A model generated the notes under the pieces. It ran no database searches. It was not told the origin of the DNA and saw only the letters and a program-made list of their open reading frames with translations. A program made the position numbers and the translations under genes. From Methyloversatilis sp. (lineage in GTDB: Bacteria > Pseudomonadota > Gammaproteobacteria > Burkholderiales > Rhodocyclaceae): DNA of 64,000 bases. The stretch covers positions 1-64,000 of the forward strand of contig JAEUNO010000020.1 in NCBI GenBank assembly GCA_016791045.1, written 5' to 3'. The first letter of the stretch is position 1. Every line of letters starts with the position of its first letter. Positions 36,995 through 49,161 of the stretch are shown piece by piece.

Positions 36995-37530
36995 TGCGCA
37001 TACTCGGCATCGATCCCGGCCTGCGCATCACCGGTTTCGGCGTGCTGGAAGCGGTCGGCGCGAAGTTGCAGTACGTGGCCAGCGGCCGCATCACGTCGAA
37101 TGAACGCGATCCGCTGCCGTCGCGCATCGCCACGCTGTTCGAAGGCATCCGCGAGGTGGTCGACACCTGGCAGCCGACGCATGCCGCGGTCGAAATCGTG
37201 TTCGTGAACGTCAATCCGCAATCGACGCTGCTGCTCGGCCAGGCGCGTGGCGCGGCGCTGTCGGCGCTGACCGCGGGCGGCCTGCCGGTGGCCGAATACA
37301 CCGCGTTGCAGGTGAAGCAGGCGGTGGTCGGCCACGGCAAGGCGAACAAGGAACAGGTGCAGTTCATGGTGACGCGCCTGCTGGCGCTGGCCGCCACGCC
37401 GGGCACCGACGCCGCCGACGCGCTGGCCTGCGCCATCTGCCACGCACACGCCGCCCGCGGCATCGGCGTACTGGCCGGTCCCGGCAGCCGGCGCCGCGGC
37501 GGGCGCATCATCGCGCGTCGTCCGGCCTGA
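36994..37530 (+). CDS. ruvC: Holliday junction resolvase RuvC
   Basis: This 178-residue endonuclease resolves four-way junctions. It has [17 protein letters not shown] with the first catalytic Asp, [14 protein letters not shown] with the Glu, and the terminal [14 protein letters not shown] with the last acidic pair. The ATG at 36994 shares a base with the ptsI stop; an in-frame GTG at 36991 is also possible. It is followed 150 bp later by ruvA. Confidence 0.94.
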   Translation: MRILGIDPGLRITGFGVLEAVGAKLQYVASGRITSNERDPLPSRIATLFEGIREVVDTWQPTHAAVEIVFVNVNPQSTLLLGQARGAALSALTAGGLPVAEYTALQVKQAVVGHGKANKEQVQFMVTRLLALAATPGTDAADALACAICHAHAARGIGVLAGPGSRRRGGRIIARRPA

Positions 37531-37611
37531 CGCTGCTTCCACAGCAAGGCCCCACAGCCTTTCCTCTCAGGCCGCATCGCGAAGCAGTCACTCGCCTACA
37601 ATCGCGCATCC

Positions 37612-37658
37612 ACGGGGCGTGCTCGCTCGAGCAAGGGCTTGCGAGCGCTGTGCCCCGT
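37612..37658 (+). promoter_or_regulatory. Stem-loop and possible -10 box upstream of ruvA
   Basis: Outer arms ACGGGGC and GCCCCGT, with inner arms GCTCGC and GCGAGC, form a two-part hairpin ending 22 nt before the ruvA ATG. TACAAT at 37597-37602 is a good -10 match, with no clear -35. It may be a leader of a separate ruvA promoter. Confidence 0.35.
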
Positions 37659-37680
37659 TCCCCCTGATTCCGGAGTCCCC

Positions 37681-38256
37681 ATGATCGGTCGCCTCACCGG
37701 CACGCTGCTTGAGAAGAACCCGCCGCGCATCCTGCTCGACGTGCAGGGCGTGGGGTACGAAGTCGATGTGCCGATGAGCACCTTCTACAACCTGCCGTCG
37801 GCCGGCGAGCGGGTGACGCTGCATACCCACTTCGTGGTGCGCGAGGATGGACACTTCCTGTTCGGCTTTGCCTCCCCCGCCGAGCAGGCGGCCTTCCGCC
37901 AGCTGGTGAAGATCACCGGCATCGGGCCGCGCATGGCGCTGGCCGTGCTGTCCGGCATGTCGGTGGATGAACTGGCGCGCGTCGTGGCCATGCAGGAAGC
38001 CGGGCGGCTGACGAAGATTCCGGGCATCGGCAAGAAGACCGCCGAACGGCTGCTGCTGGAGCTGCGCGACAAGCTGTTGCCGACCGCCTCGCTGGCCAGC
38101 GCGGTGGCGCCCGACGCCGGCGCCGACATCCTGAATGCGCTGATGGCGCTGGGCTACAGCGAGCGCGAAGCGCAGGCTGCGCTGCGTACGCTGCCTGAGG
38201 GCGTGGGCGTGTCGGATGGCATCCGGCAGGCCTTGAAGGCCTTGTCGAAGGCCTGA
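37681..38256 (+). CDS. ruvA: Holliday junction branch migration protein RuvA
   Basis: This 191-residue DNA-binding subunit of RuvAB has an N-terminal OB fold ([20 protein letters not shown]), helix-hairpin-helix motifs ([16 protein letters not shown] and [16 protein letters not shown]) and a C-terminal domain that contacts RuvB. The ATG at 37681 follows GGAG by 5 nt. RuvB does not follow: the next gene is a cytochrome c. Confidence 0.95.
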   Translation: MIGRLTGTLLEKNPPRILLDVQGVGYEVDVPMSTFYNLPSAGERVTLHTHFVVREDGHFLFGFASPAEQAAFRQLVKITGIGPRMALAVLSGMSVDELARVVAMQEAGRLTKIPGIGKKTAERLLLELRDKLLPTASLASAVAPDAGADILNALMALGYSEREAQAALRTLPEGVGVSDGIRQALKALSKA

Positions 38257-38383
38257 GGTGCGGTTTCGCCACGCGTCGCTGTTGCGGCGCAACATCCGTT
38301 TGATGTGCATCAATCCCGTGGTCAGGCGCCGGTCGTAGCGTGTACGCATCGTTCCGAAGCTTTCAACCATCAGGAGTTTCATC

Positions 38384-38773
38384 ATGCACATCGTCCACAC
38401 CGCACTGGCTGCCGGCCTCGTGTCGCTCGGCCTGATCAGTACGCCTGCGCTGGCCGATCCGGCGAAAGACACCGCCATGCTCAAGCTGGCCGCCAACAGT
38501 GGCTGCACCGTCTGTCACAGCGTGGAACCCGCAGCCAAGGCCGACGGCAGCGTGCCGGTCGGCCCGCCGTGGCGCGACGTCGCTTCGCGCTACTACGGCG
38601 TCAAGGATGCGCAGAACACGCTGACGCAGATCGTCATGCACGGCTCCAGCCCGTATTCCAGCCACTGGAAGGGCAAGGTCGGCGGACTGGCGATGCCGCC
38701 GAACGAGGTCGCCATCAGCGAAGCCGATGCAAAGAAGCTGGTTGGCTGGATACTTTCGCTCGATGTGAGATAG
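38384..38773 (+). CDS. Periplasmic monohaem c-type cytochrome
   Basis: This 129-residue protein has a signal peptide (cleaved near ALA-DP, about residue 25), one haem site CTVCH (about 41-45) and a likely axial Met in AMPPNEVAIS near 105. It is a class I cytochrome c of the c5/c551 kind and would carry electrons in the periplasm. AGGAG lies 8 nt before the ATG. The partner is unknown. Confidence 0.9.
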   Translation: MHIVHTALAAGLVSLGLISTPALADPAKDTAMLKLAANSGCTVCHSVEPAAKADGSVPVGPPWRDVASRYYGVKDAQNTLTQIVMHGSSPYSSHWKGKVGGLAMPPNEVAISEADAKKLVGWILSLDVR

Positions 38774-38788
38774 GTCCGCTTGACTTGA

Positions 38789-38813
38789 TGCGCACACGCT
38801 TTTAATGTGCGCA
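38789..38813 (+). terminator. Hairpin after the cytochrome gene
   Basis: TGCGCACA (38789-38796) pairs perfectly with TGTGCGCA (38806-38813) around a 9-nt loop, 15 nt after the stop. There is no T-run after it. It separates the cytochrome gene from the riboswitch. Confidence 0.4.
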
Positions 38814-38814
38814 C

Positions 38815-38868
38815 TCGCGCCGATTTGAGCTACAGCTTGCGGGCGCGTTACAAATGCAGCTAAAGAGG
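38815..38868 (+). ncRNA. SAM-II-type riboswitch upstream of metH
   Basis: The compact fold matches the SAM-II (SAM-alpha) class. P1 is CGCGCC (38816-38821) with GGCGCG (38842-38847), perfect over 6 bp. The loop ATTTG (38823-38827) pairs with CAAAT (38851-38855) to form the H-type pseudoknot. The conserved GATTTGAGC, GCTTGC and GCAGCTAAAGAGG segments are present in order. It would bind S-adenosylmethionine and reduce metH expression when SAM is plentiful. The match is from memory of the consensus. Confidence 0.8.
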
Positions 38869-38873
38869 TTCCG

Positions 38874-38909
38874 ACCCGTCGGTACGCTTCCTGCGTTCGA
38901 CGGGTTTTT
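38874..38909 (+). terminator. Rho-independent terminator between riboswitch and metH
   Basis: ACCCGTCG (38874-38881) pairs perfectly with CGACGGGT (38898-38905), followed by TTTTT to 38909. It begins 5 nt after the riboswitch and 80 nt before metH, so it is placed to serve as the expression platform. An antiterminator pairing was not identified. Confidence 0.8.
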
Positions 38910-38989
38910 GCATTGGTGCCGCCATGATGGCGTGACGTCATTGCCGTGACCCTCTGCAGTGCCGACCGCCCCGCATCACGGAGATCCAG

Positions 38990-42673
<3,684 letters not shown>

Positions 42674-42691
42674 GCGGCGCCTGTTCTTTCG

Positions 42692-43273
42692 ATGAAGCGT
42701 CGGCTGAGTCTTGCCGCTTGCGCACTGCTGCTCGCCGCGTGCGGGAGTCTGCCTGATCGCGATCCGCAGCTCGAGCGCCTGCTGGCCTATCGCGAACTTG
42801 TCCGGAGTACGGTGGCGGCGGGCGACTGGATGCTGGATGCCTGGCGACAGCTGTCGGCGGATGACGACTTTGCCGCGATGATTCAGGCGTCGGCCCGTCG
42901 GATCCGGCCGGACAGCCGGATCATCTGCCCACGCCGGATCGATGGTGAGTTTCCGGCGTATCCGTCCGCCAGACGAGTCGATCTTCAGGAGGCGGTGTTG
43001 ATGGTCGCCCTGATCGTGGATGCCGAGGGCCGGATCCGCAAGGTTCGCCACGTTCCGCACCCTCGCATCGTGGCGGAACCGCCGTACGTGAAGGCCGCGC
43101 TCGATGCCATCGGCGGATGGACCTTTTCGAAGGGATCGATCGATGGCGAACCCGCTGATTTCGCCATGCTGCAGACGATTGCTTTCCAGTTGGAGCAGGG
43201 CGTCTTCAACATGAAGGAGCTGGATGGCGGTGATGCACGCTGCCGCAAGACGGACGTCGCCGCGCTTCCCTGA
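42692..43273 (+). CDS. Lipoprotein with TonB-C-terminal-like domain
   Basis: This 193-residue protein has a lipoprotein signal (SLAACALLLAAC, lipidation at the Cys of the LAAC box). Its C-terminal half (VALIVDAEGRIRKVR and PYVKAALDAIGGWTFSKGSIDGEPADF) resembles the TonB C-terminal fold of envelope proteins. No function is assignable. It follows metH by 18 nt and may be cotranscribed. Confidence 0.65.
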   Translation: MKRRLSLAACALLLAACGSLPDRDPQLERLLAYRELVRSTVAAGDWMLDAWRQLSADDDFAAMIQASARRIRPDSRIICPRRIDGEFPAYPSARRVDLQEAVLMVALIVDAEGRIRKVRHVPHPRIVAEPPYVKAALDAIGGWTFSKGSIDGEPADFAMLQTIAFQLEQGVFNMKELDGGDARCRKTDVAALP

Positions 43274-43283
43274 ACGCAGGGCT

Positions 43284-43898
43284 TCAGCCGCGGAACAGCG
43301 GATCGTCCGCCGGCAGCTGCAGCGCCTCGAACACCTTCAGCGCCGCCCAGGCGTCGTTTGCGGCGTACAGCACCTGCGCCGGCGTGAGCACCGGCAGCGA
43401 CCAGTTCGATGTGGTCACCGACTTCGACTTGCGGAAATTCTGCCCCAGCACCACGCCGACCGCCGCGCGCACGCCGATCGAGTTGTTGTAGCCCTGCTTG
43501 CGGAACACGCGGTCCAGATCGACCAGTCCGCGCGGCACCACACCCAGCTTTGCCAGCACCTGCGAGCGGTCCGACGACAGGCCGAAGCCGATCTTCAGCA
43601 CCTCTTCGTCATGCAGCAGCTCGGCCAGCACCGGCCAGCAGTCGCGATGATGCAGCTGGAACACGTACGCACGATCGGTCAGCGCGAACTGCACCACATG
43701 CGGGCCGCTGCTCACCTCGCCCGGCTTGAAGGTGGGTTTGGACTCGGTGTCGAAGCCCACCTGCCGCGCCGCGCGGATGTCGGCCGCCGCCGCGGCAAAG
43801 GCCGCCGGCGTCGCCGGCACGTGGATGCAGTCCGGCGGCACGCCGGGAAATACGGGCAACAGGTCGGTTTCCGCTTTCGAAGGGGCGGTTTTTCGCAT
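43284..43898 (-). CDS. 3'-5' exonuclease, DnaQ-like (RNase D/WRN type)
   Basis: This 204-residue DEDDy-type exonuclease has VGFDTESKPTF (Asp/Glu), LKIGFGLSSD with the next Asp, and NWSLPVLTPAQVLYAANDAWAALKVFEAL holding the Tyr-x3-Asp pair. It probably degrades single-stranded DNA or RNA ends; the cellular role is unknown. It is convergent with the lipoprotein gene, and a REP array precedes it. Confidence 0.85.
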   Translation of the reverse strand: MRKTAPSKAETDLLPVFPGVPPDCIHVPATPAAFAAAAADIRAARQVGFDTESKPTFKPGEVSSGPHVVQFALTDRAYVFQLHHRDCWPVLAELLHDEEVLKIGFGLSSDRSQVLAKLGVVPRGLVDLDRVFRKQGYNNSIGVRAAVGVVLGQNFRKSKSVTTSNWSLPVLTPAQVLYAANDAWAALKVFEALQLPADDPLFRG

Positions 43899-43972
43899 TG
43901 CAGTGGTTTCGGGTTCGCCGGGGATGGCGCGGGGGGATGATTGCTCAGTCCGGCGGATTGCGACAGCATGAA

Positions 43973-44246
43973 GCGAGACCGGGGGGCGCTCCTACGGGGG
44001 GCACGGCTTTGTAGGAGCGAGCCCCGCTCGCGATTCCACCCTCCGAACACGCGCCGGCGCGTGATCAACGCGCCGATCGCGACCGGGGGTCGCTCCTACA
44101 GGGGAGCGCGGTTTTGTAGGAGCGAGCCCTGCTCGCGATTCCACCCTCCGAATACGCACCGGCGCTTGATCAACGCGCCAATCGCGACCGTGGGTCGCTC
44201 CTACAGCGGAGGCACGCTCTCGTAGGAGCGAGCCCCGCTCGCGATT
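43973..44246. repeat. Second REP-type array, about 2.6 units of 105 bp
   Basis: Units begin near 43973, 44079 and 44184. Each has the same inverted TAGGAGCGAGCC and GGTCGCTCCTAC cores as the array at 33988, but the linker differs (TTCCACCCTCCGAA and GTGATCAACGCGC). The stretch 43899-44289 has no gene and separates the exonuclease and isochorismatase genes. Confidence 0.9.
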
Positions 44247-44289
44247 CCGTCCTTGCGATGCCGGCCGCAGTCCGAGACGGTCCGACGCT

Positions 44290-44910
44290 TCAGCCCTTCG
44301 GCGCCGCGTAGCTGGTCATCAGGTTGCGGTAGTCGGGGATGTGGTTGGACAGCAGCGTGGCCAGGCCTTCGACGTCGTTGCGCCAGTCGCGGTGCAGTTC
44401 GCACGCCACGCCGAACCAGTTGATCAGTTGCGCGCCGGCCTGCGACATGCGGTCCCAGGCGGAATGGCGGGCGATGTCGTTGAAGGTGCCGGAGGCGTCG
44501 GTGACGACGAATACGTCGAACCCTTCCTCGATCGCCGACAGCGCCGGAAAGGCGACGCACACTTCGGTGACCACGCCGGCGATGATGAGCTGCCTGCGGC
44601 CGGTGGCCTTGATCGCCTTGACGAAGTCCTCGTTGTCCCAGGCGTTGATCTGGCCCGGGCGGGCGATGTAGGGCGCGTCGGGGAACAGGCTCTTCAGTTC
44701 CGGCATCAGCGGGCCGTTCGGGCCCTGTTCGAAGCTGGTGGTCAGGATGGTCGGCAGCTGGAAGTACTTCGCCAGGTCAGCGGTGGCCAGCACGTTGTTG
44801 CGGAACTTGTCCGGATCGATGTCGCGCACCAGCGACAGCAGACCGGCCTGATGGTCCACCAGCAGCATCACGGCGTTGTCCTTGTCCAGCTTCTTGTACG
44901 GCTTGTTCAT
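44290..44910 (-). CDS. Isochorismatase-family hydrolase (YcaC-like)
   Basis: This 206-residue cysteine hydrolase has AVMLLVDHQAGLL with the catalytic Asp, ARPGQINAWDNEDF and GVVTEVCVAFPALSA with the nucleophilic Cys, as in YcaC. Substrates of YcaC proteins are unknown. AAGGAG lies 7 nt before the ATG. It lies just downstream of the pirin gene in the same direction (87 bp apart) and may share its control. Confidence 0.88.
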   Translation of the reverse strand: MNKPYKKLDKDNAVMLLVDHQAGLLSLVRDIDPDKFRNNVLATADLAKYFQLPTILTTSFEQGPNGPLMPELKSLFPDAPYIARPGQINAWDNEDFVKAIKATGRRQLIIAGVVTEVCVAFPALSAIEEGFDVFVVTDASGTFNDIARHSAWDRMSQAGAQLINWFGVACELHRDWRNDVEGLATLLSNHIPDYRNLMTSYAAPKG

Positions 44911-44997
44911 GTCGTTCTCCTTGCGGTTGAGGGCCGTCAGCCTACAAGGCGTCGGGCGGTGTAAACCCTGCGCGCCCGGTGCGCGCAGGGGTAGAAC

Positions 44998-45864
44998 TCA
45001 GGCCACTGCGGACTCGAAGCGGCCGCTGTTGAAATCGTCGATGGCTTCGCGGATTTCGTCCTTCGTGTTCATCACGAAGGGGCCGTAGCCGGCGATCGGT
45101 TCGTCTATCGGTTCGCCGGCCAGCAGCAGCACGCTGGCGTCGGCATCGGCGGCGATCGAAAAGGTGCTGCCCTCGCGGTGGTACAGCGCCATCTGCGCCT
45201 CGCGCACCGGCTGGCTGCCGTTGGCGCGGATCAGGCCGTGCAGCACCACCAGCGCCAGCGTGTGGCCGTCCGGCACCGTCAGTTCGACGTTCGCACCGGC
45301 CTTCAGCTTCAGGTCCCACACCTCGACGGGCGTGAAGGTGCGGGCCGGGCCGCGATGGCCAAGATACTCGCCGGCGATGACGCGCAGATGTCCCGCGGCC
45401 CCGGGCAGTTCGACCACCGGAATGTCGGTCTTCGCCAGATGCTGGTAGCCCGGCGTGGCGCGCTTGTCGCGCGCCGGCAGGTTCACCCACAGCTGCACCA
45501 TTTCCAGCGGACCGCCGCGGCGGGTGAATTCGGGCGAGTGGAATTCCTCGTGGATGATGCCGGCACCGGCGGTCATCCACTGCACGTCGCCCGGGCCGAT
45601 CACGCCGCCGGCGCCGGTCGAATCCTGATGCGCCACCTCGCCGTCGTAGACGATGGTGACCGTTTCGAAGCCCCGGTGCGGATGGCGGCCGACGCCGCGC
45701 GGCGTATCCGACGGTTCGAATTCGGCCGGGCCGGCATAGTCGAGCAGCAGGAAGGGGCTGACATGGCGCCCCATCGAGTCGTACGAAAACAGCGAACGCA
45801 CCGGAAAGCCGTCGCCGACCCAGTGACCTTTCGGTGCGCTGTACAGACCTGAAATCTTCTTCAT
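44998..45864 (-). CDS. Pirin-family protein
   Basis: This 288-residue double-cupin protein has HPHRGFETVTIVYDG and AGAGIIHEEFH, with the metal-binding His/His/His/Glu set of the N-terminal cupin. Some pirins have quercetin dioxygenase activity and others regulate enzymes, so the role here is open. The ATG at 45864 has GGGAGA upstream. It is divergent from a LysR gene, which is the likely regulator. Confidence 0.9.
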   Translation of the reverse strand: MKKISGLYSAPKGHWVGDGFPVRSLFSYDSMGRHVSPFLLLDYAGPAEFEPSDTPRGVGRHPHRGFETVTIVYDGEVAHQDSTGAGGVIGPGDVQWMTAGAGIIHEEFHSPEFTRRGGPLEMVQLWVNLPARDKRATPGYQHLAKTDIPVVELPGAAGHLRVIAGEYLGHRGPARTFTPVEVWDLKLKAGANVELTVPDGHTLALVVLHGLIRANGSQPVREAQMALYHREGSTFSIAADADASVLLLAGEPIDEPIAGYGPFVMNTKDEIREAIDDFNSGRFESAVA

Positions 45865-45889
45865 GGTGTTTCTCCCGTTCGTTTGCAGC

Positions 45890-45902
45890 GTTCCGGTGGA
45901 AC
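45890..45902. promoter_or_regulatory. Palindrome 1 between pirin and LysR genes
   Basis: GTTCC and GGAAC are separated by 3 bp, 26 bp from the pirin ATG. It shares its half-sites with the palindrome at 45972. LysR proteins bind such paired sites, so I read it as an operator. Confidence 0.55.
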
Positions 45903-45971
45903 CGTGCTGCGATGGGGTGAATACTAGATTCAGGACAATCGATGCACTAGACGGCAAAATGGCACTTCAGC

Positions 45972-45987
45972 GTTCCATTGGTGGAAC
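45972..45987. promoter_or_regulatory. Palindrome 2 between pirin and LysR genes
   Basis: GTTCCA and TGGAAC flank a 4-bp centre, 14 bp before the LysR start. The two palindrome centres are about 83 bp apart, close to eight helical turns, compatible with looping by a LysR tetramer. Confidence 0.55.
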
Positions 45988-46000
45988 GATGGAGGATGCG

Positions 46001-46990
46001 ATGGCCACTGCAATGCAGGATCTGAACGATCTGTACTTCTTCACCCGGGTGGTCGAGCACGGTGGCTTTGCGCCGGCGGCGCGGGCACTCGACCTGCACA
46101 AGTCGAAACTGAGCCGGCGCATCGCGCTGCTCGAAGAGCGCCTCGGCGTGCGCCTGATCCAGCGCTCGACGCGGCGCTTCGCGGTGACCGAGATCGGCCA
46201 GGCCTATTACGGGCATTGCGTGGCGATGCGGGTCGAAGCCGAGGCGGCGCAGGAGGCAGTCGAGCGCACGCGCGCCGAGCCGCAGGGCATCGTGCGGCTG
46301 GCCTGCCCGACCGCGCTGCTCGAATACCAGGTGGCGGACATCCTGTCGCGCTACATGGCCGAGTGCCCGCGCGTGCAGATCCACGTCGAAAGCACGAACC
46401 GCCGCGTTGACGTGATCCGCGAAGGATTCGACCTGGCCATCCGGGTGCGCTTTCCGCCGCTGGAAGACACCGATCTCGTGATGAAGGTGCTGGGCGACAG
46501 CCACCAGCGGCTGGTCGCGCACCCGCGGCTGGTCGAGCCGCTGGCCGGCCCGTGCGTGCCGGCCGACCTGTCGGCGCTGCCCAGCGTCGCCTGGGGGCCG
46601 GCGCAGCGCGAACACCGCTGGAATCTGCAGGGGCCGGACGGTGCCAGCGCCCAGGTGGTGCATGCACCGCGGCTGGTCACCGACGACCTGTCGGCCCTGC
46701 GCAGCGCCGCATTGCATGGCGTCGGCGTCGCGCAGCTGCCGACCATGATGGTGCGCGACGATATCGAAGCGGGCCGCCTGATCGACGTGCTGCCGCGCTG
46801 GGCACCGCGCAGCGGCATCGCGCACGTGGTGTTTCCGTCGCGCCGCGGCCTGCTGCCGGCGGTACGCGGGCTGGTGGACGCGTTAAGTCGCGGCTATGTG
46901 GTGGCCGATGCGCCCGACCCGCGTGCGACGCATCCGCCCGCTTCTGCAACAGCCACGCCGACAGCCGATCAGTACTTCAACCGCGCGTAA
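46001..46990 (+). CDS. LysR-family transcriptional regulator
   Basis: This 329-residue regulator has an N-terminal winged helix (LYFFTRVVEHGGFAPAARAL through LEERLGVRLIQRSTR) and a substrate-binding domain. The ATG at 46001 is preceded by GGAGG 5 nt upstream; upstream in-frame starts (45989 and 45863) are less supported. It is divergent from the pirin gene and probably controls it. It ends 22 nt inside the convergent exonuclease gene. Confidence 0.92.
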   Translation: MATAMQDLNDLYFFTRVVEHGGFAPAARALDLHKSKLSRRIALLEERLGVRLIQRSTRRFAVTEIGQAYYGHCVAMRVEAEAAQEAVERTRAEPQGIVRLACPTALLEYQVADILSRYMAECPRVQIHVESTNRRVDVIREGFDLAIRVRFPPLEDTDLVMKVLGDSHQRLVAHPRLVEPLAGPCVPADLSALPSVAWGPAQREHRWNLQGPDGASAQVVHAPRLVTDDLSALRSAALHGVGVAQLPTMMVRDDIEAGRLIDVLPRWAPRSGIAHVVFPSRRGLLPAVRGLVDALSRGYVVADAPDPRATHPPASATATPTADQYFNRA

Positions 46991-49161
46991 TAGGTCTGCT
47001 GCGCGGCTTCGCGCGCTTCGCCCAGCGTGTGGATGCCCTTTTCCGCGAGCAGCGGAATCAGGCGCAGGAACACCTCGGCCGTGACGATGGCGTCACCGAG
47101 CGCGGTGTGGCGGCCGATGACGGTGATGTTGAAGCGCTCGGCGATGGCTTCGAGCCGGTGCGATTCCTGGTTCGGATGCACCAGCGCCGACAGCAGCAGC
47201 GTGTCCAGCACCGGCTGTTCGAAGCGCAGGCCGGTGGCCGCTTCCTTCAGTTGCAGGAAGCGCATGTCGAAGGCGGCGTTGTGCGCGACCAGTACGGTGT
47301 CCTGCGCGAACGCATGGAAGGCCGGCAGCACGGCGGCGATGGTCGGCTGACCGTCCACCTGGTCCTGCGTGATGCCATGGATCGGGATCGATGCTGCAGG
47401 AATCGGCCGCTGCGGGTCAACCAGCTGTTCGAAGCTTTCCTGCCGCAGCAGCTTGCCATTGACGATGCGCGCCGCGCCGATCTGGATGATTTCGTCACCA
47501 CCGCCCGGGTTCAGCCCGGTGGTTTCGGTGTCGAACACCGTGTAGGTGAGCTCGGTGAGCCGCCGGTCGGCCAGCGCGCAGCCGGATTCGCTGGTCTGGA
47601 ACAGATCGAAGTCGTAATACTCGGGCCGGCTGCCGAGCGGGAACAATTCGGCCGCGTCGAGCTGTTCCCGCTCGCTCGCCAGCGGCAGCAGGAAGCGGAA
47701 GAAGGCGCGGTGACGCACCCGCTCGCGCTCGAGCCAGAATTCACCGCCGTGCCGTTCCACCACGTCGCGCACCGACAGCGGCGAGCGTTCGCCGCCGCTG
47801 ACCATGTCGTCCATCTGCCAGCCCATGATGGTTTCGGTGCTCATGGTCTGGCCCTGCCAGATCAGGTCGAGGTGGGCCCTTCCGGCCTGCGCCGCGCGAC
47901 CCAGGCGCAGGCTCACGCTGCGGATGTCGTACTCGTCGGCCAGCCGCTCGGCCAGCGAGGCCAGCGCCTGCAGCAGCGAAAAGCTGTCCACCTTGAGCCA
48001 CAGCGCGCCGCCGCCGTCGTCGCCCTCCTCGATTCCGGCGCGCAGCCGGCCCGGCGCATCGATGCGCCGCTGCGCCGCCGACAGCAGGTCTTCGCCCAGC
48101 ATGTCTTCCAGCGGCCAGCGCGTCTTGATGCCTTTTGCGGCGTTGTCGGCCAGCGTGTGCAGGCGCGCGCCCATCGCGCCGATCTCGTCGCGGATCACCG
48201 TCTGGAAGCGCTCGCGCATCGCCGGTTCGAGGTCGGGCAGGTCGAGCATGTCGATCGCCGCCTGCATGCTGGCGAGCGACGCGCGGCTGCCTTCGGTCAG
48301 CGCGAGCAGCAGCGCGTCGCGCGCCGACTCTTCTTCGAACTCACGCGTGATGTTGTCCAGCATCAGCACGAAACCGGTGATCGCGGCGCCGTCGCCGTCG
48401 TCCGGCGCACGGGTGACCGCCGTCATCTGGGCGCGCAGCAGCTGGCCGGCGCGCGTGGTGGTGACGAACTGCGCCGACGGACTGGCCACGCCGCGTTGCC
48501 GGCGCTGCTGGATGTTCTCCAGCGCGTGCGCCACCCGCTTGCGGTCGAACACGGTGTAGATCGAGCGCCCGAGGCCGATCAGTTCGGCGCCCGAGGCAAC
48601 GCCGGGCGCATCGGACAGCGCGCGGAACTGCAGCCGGGCGCGCGTGTTGTACAGCAGGATGCGGCCGTCGAGGTTGCACACCACGACGCTTTGCGTCAGT
48701 TCCGACATCAACGCGGCGAGCCGGCTGCGCTCCTGCTCGATCGAGCGGCTCGCTGCCTGCACCTGCTGTGCCACGTCGGCGCGCAGGGCGTCGCGTTGCT
48801 GCGCCAGCGCAAGAATGACCTCGCCCAGCGCGCGGTTGTCGGGTGTGCCGTGCGCGGTCGGCGCGCGTGTCGCGTCGGTGCCGAGCAGCGTGCGGGCTTC
48901 TTCGAGCAGGCGCGCCGGCGGTTTGACGTAATGGCGCACCAGCGCGTTGAGGCCGGGTGCAACGCCGAGCAGCACGAACAGCAGCGTCAGGCCGCCCAGC
49001 GCCGCCATGCTGTCGGAAAGCTCAGCGAGCGCGCTGCGGCCGGCCGGCGCCAGCGTCGACCACACCAGGGCGGCGGTGACCGCCGCCCACAGCAGCATGA
49101 CGCCGCCCAGGGCAACCAGCGCCAGCAGCACGCGCCGATCCGGCCGGTTGCGCGGATTCAC
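46969..49161 (-). CDS. Membrane PAS/kinase-like sensor fused to a DEDDh 3'-5' exonuclease
   Basis: This 730-residue fusion has two membrane helices (about 10-36 and 52-72), a coiled linker, a PAS-like region (about 145-270) and a degenerate kinase-like region (about 275-495) without a recognisable phospho-His. The C-terminal domain (about 535-730) resembles the DNA polymerase III epsilon exonuclease and keeps all DEDDh residues: D544, E546, D632, H685 and D690. The exonuclease is predicted to face the cytoplasm. It overlaps the receiver gene before it by 4 nt and the LysR gene tail to tail. The substrate and physiological role are unknown. Confidence 0.85.
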   Translation of the reverse strand: MNPRNRPDRRVLLALVALGGVMLLWAAVTAALVWSTLAPAGRSALAELSDSMAALGGLTLLFVLLGVAPGLNALVRHYVKPPARLLEEARTLLGTDATRAPTAHGTPDNRALGEVILALAQQRDALRADVAQQVQAASRSIEQERSRLAALMSELTQSVVVCNLDGRILLYNTRARLQFRALSDAPGVASGAELIGLGRSIYTVFDRKRVAHALENIQQRRQRGVASPSAQFVTTTRAGQLLRAQMTAVTRAPDDGDGAAITGFVLMLDNITREFEEESARDALLLALTEGSRASLASMQAAIDMLDLPDLEPAMRERFQTVIRDEIGAMGARLHTLADNAAKGIKTRWPLEDMLGEDLLSAAQRRIDAPGRLRAGIEEGDDGGGALWLKVDSFSLLQALASLAERLADEYDIRSVSLRLGRAAQAGRAHLDLIWQGQTMSTETIMGWQMDDMVSGGERSPLSVRDVVERHGGEFWLERERVRHRAFFRFLLPLASEREQLDAAELFPLGSRPEYYDFDLFQTSESGCALADRRLTELTYTVFDTETTGLNPGGGDEIIQIGAARIVNGKLLRQESFEQLVDPQRPIPAASIPIHGITQDQVDGQPTIAAVLPAFHAFAQDTVLVAHNAAFDMRFLQLKEAATGLRFEQPVLDTLLLSALVHPNQESHRLEAIAERFNITVIGRHTALGDAIVTAEVFLRLIPLLAEKGIHTLGEAREAAQQTYYARLKY

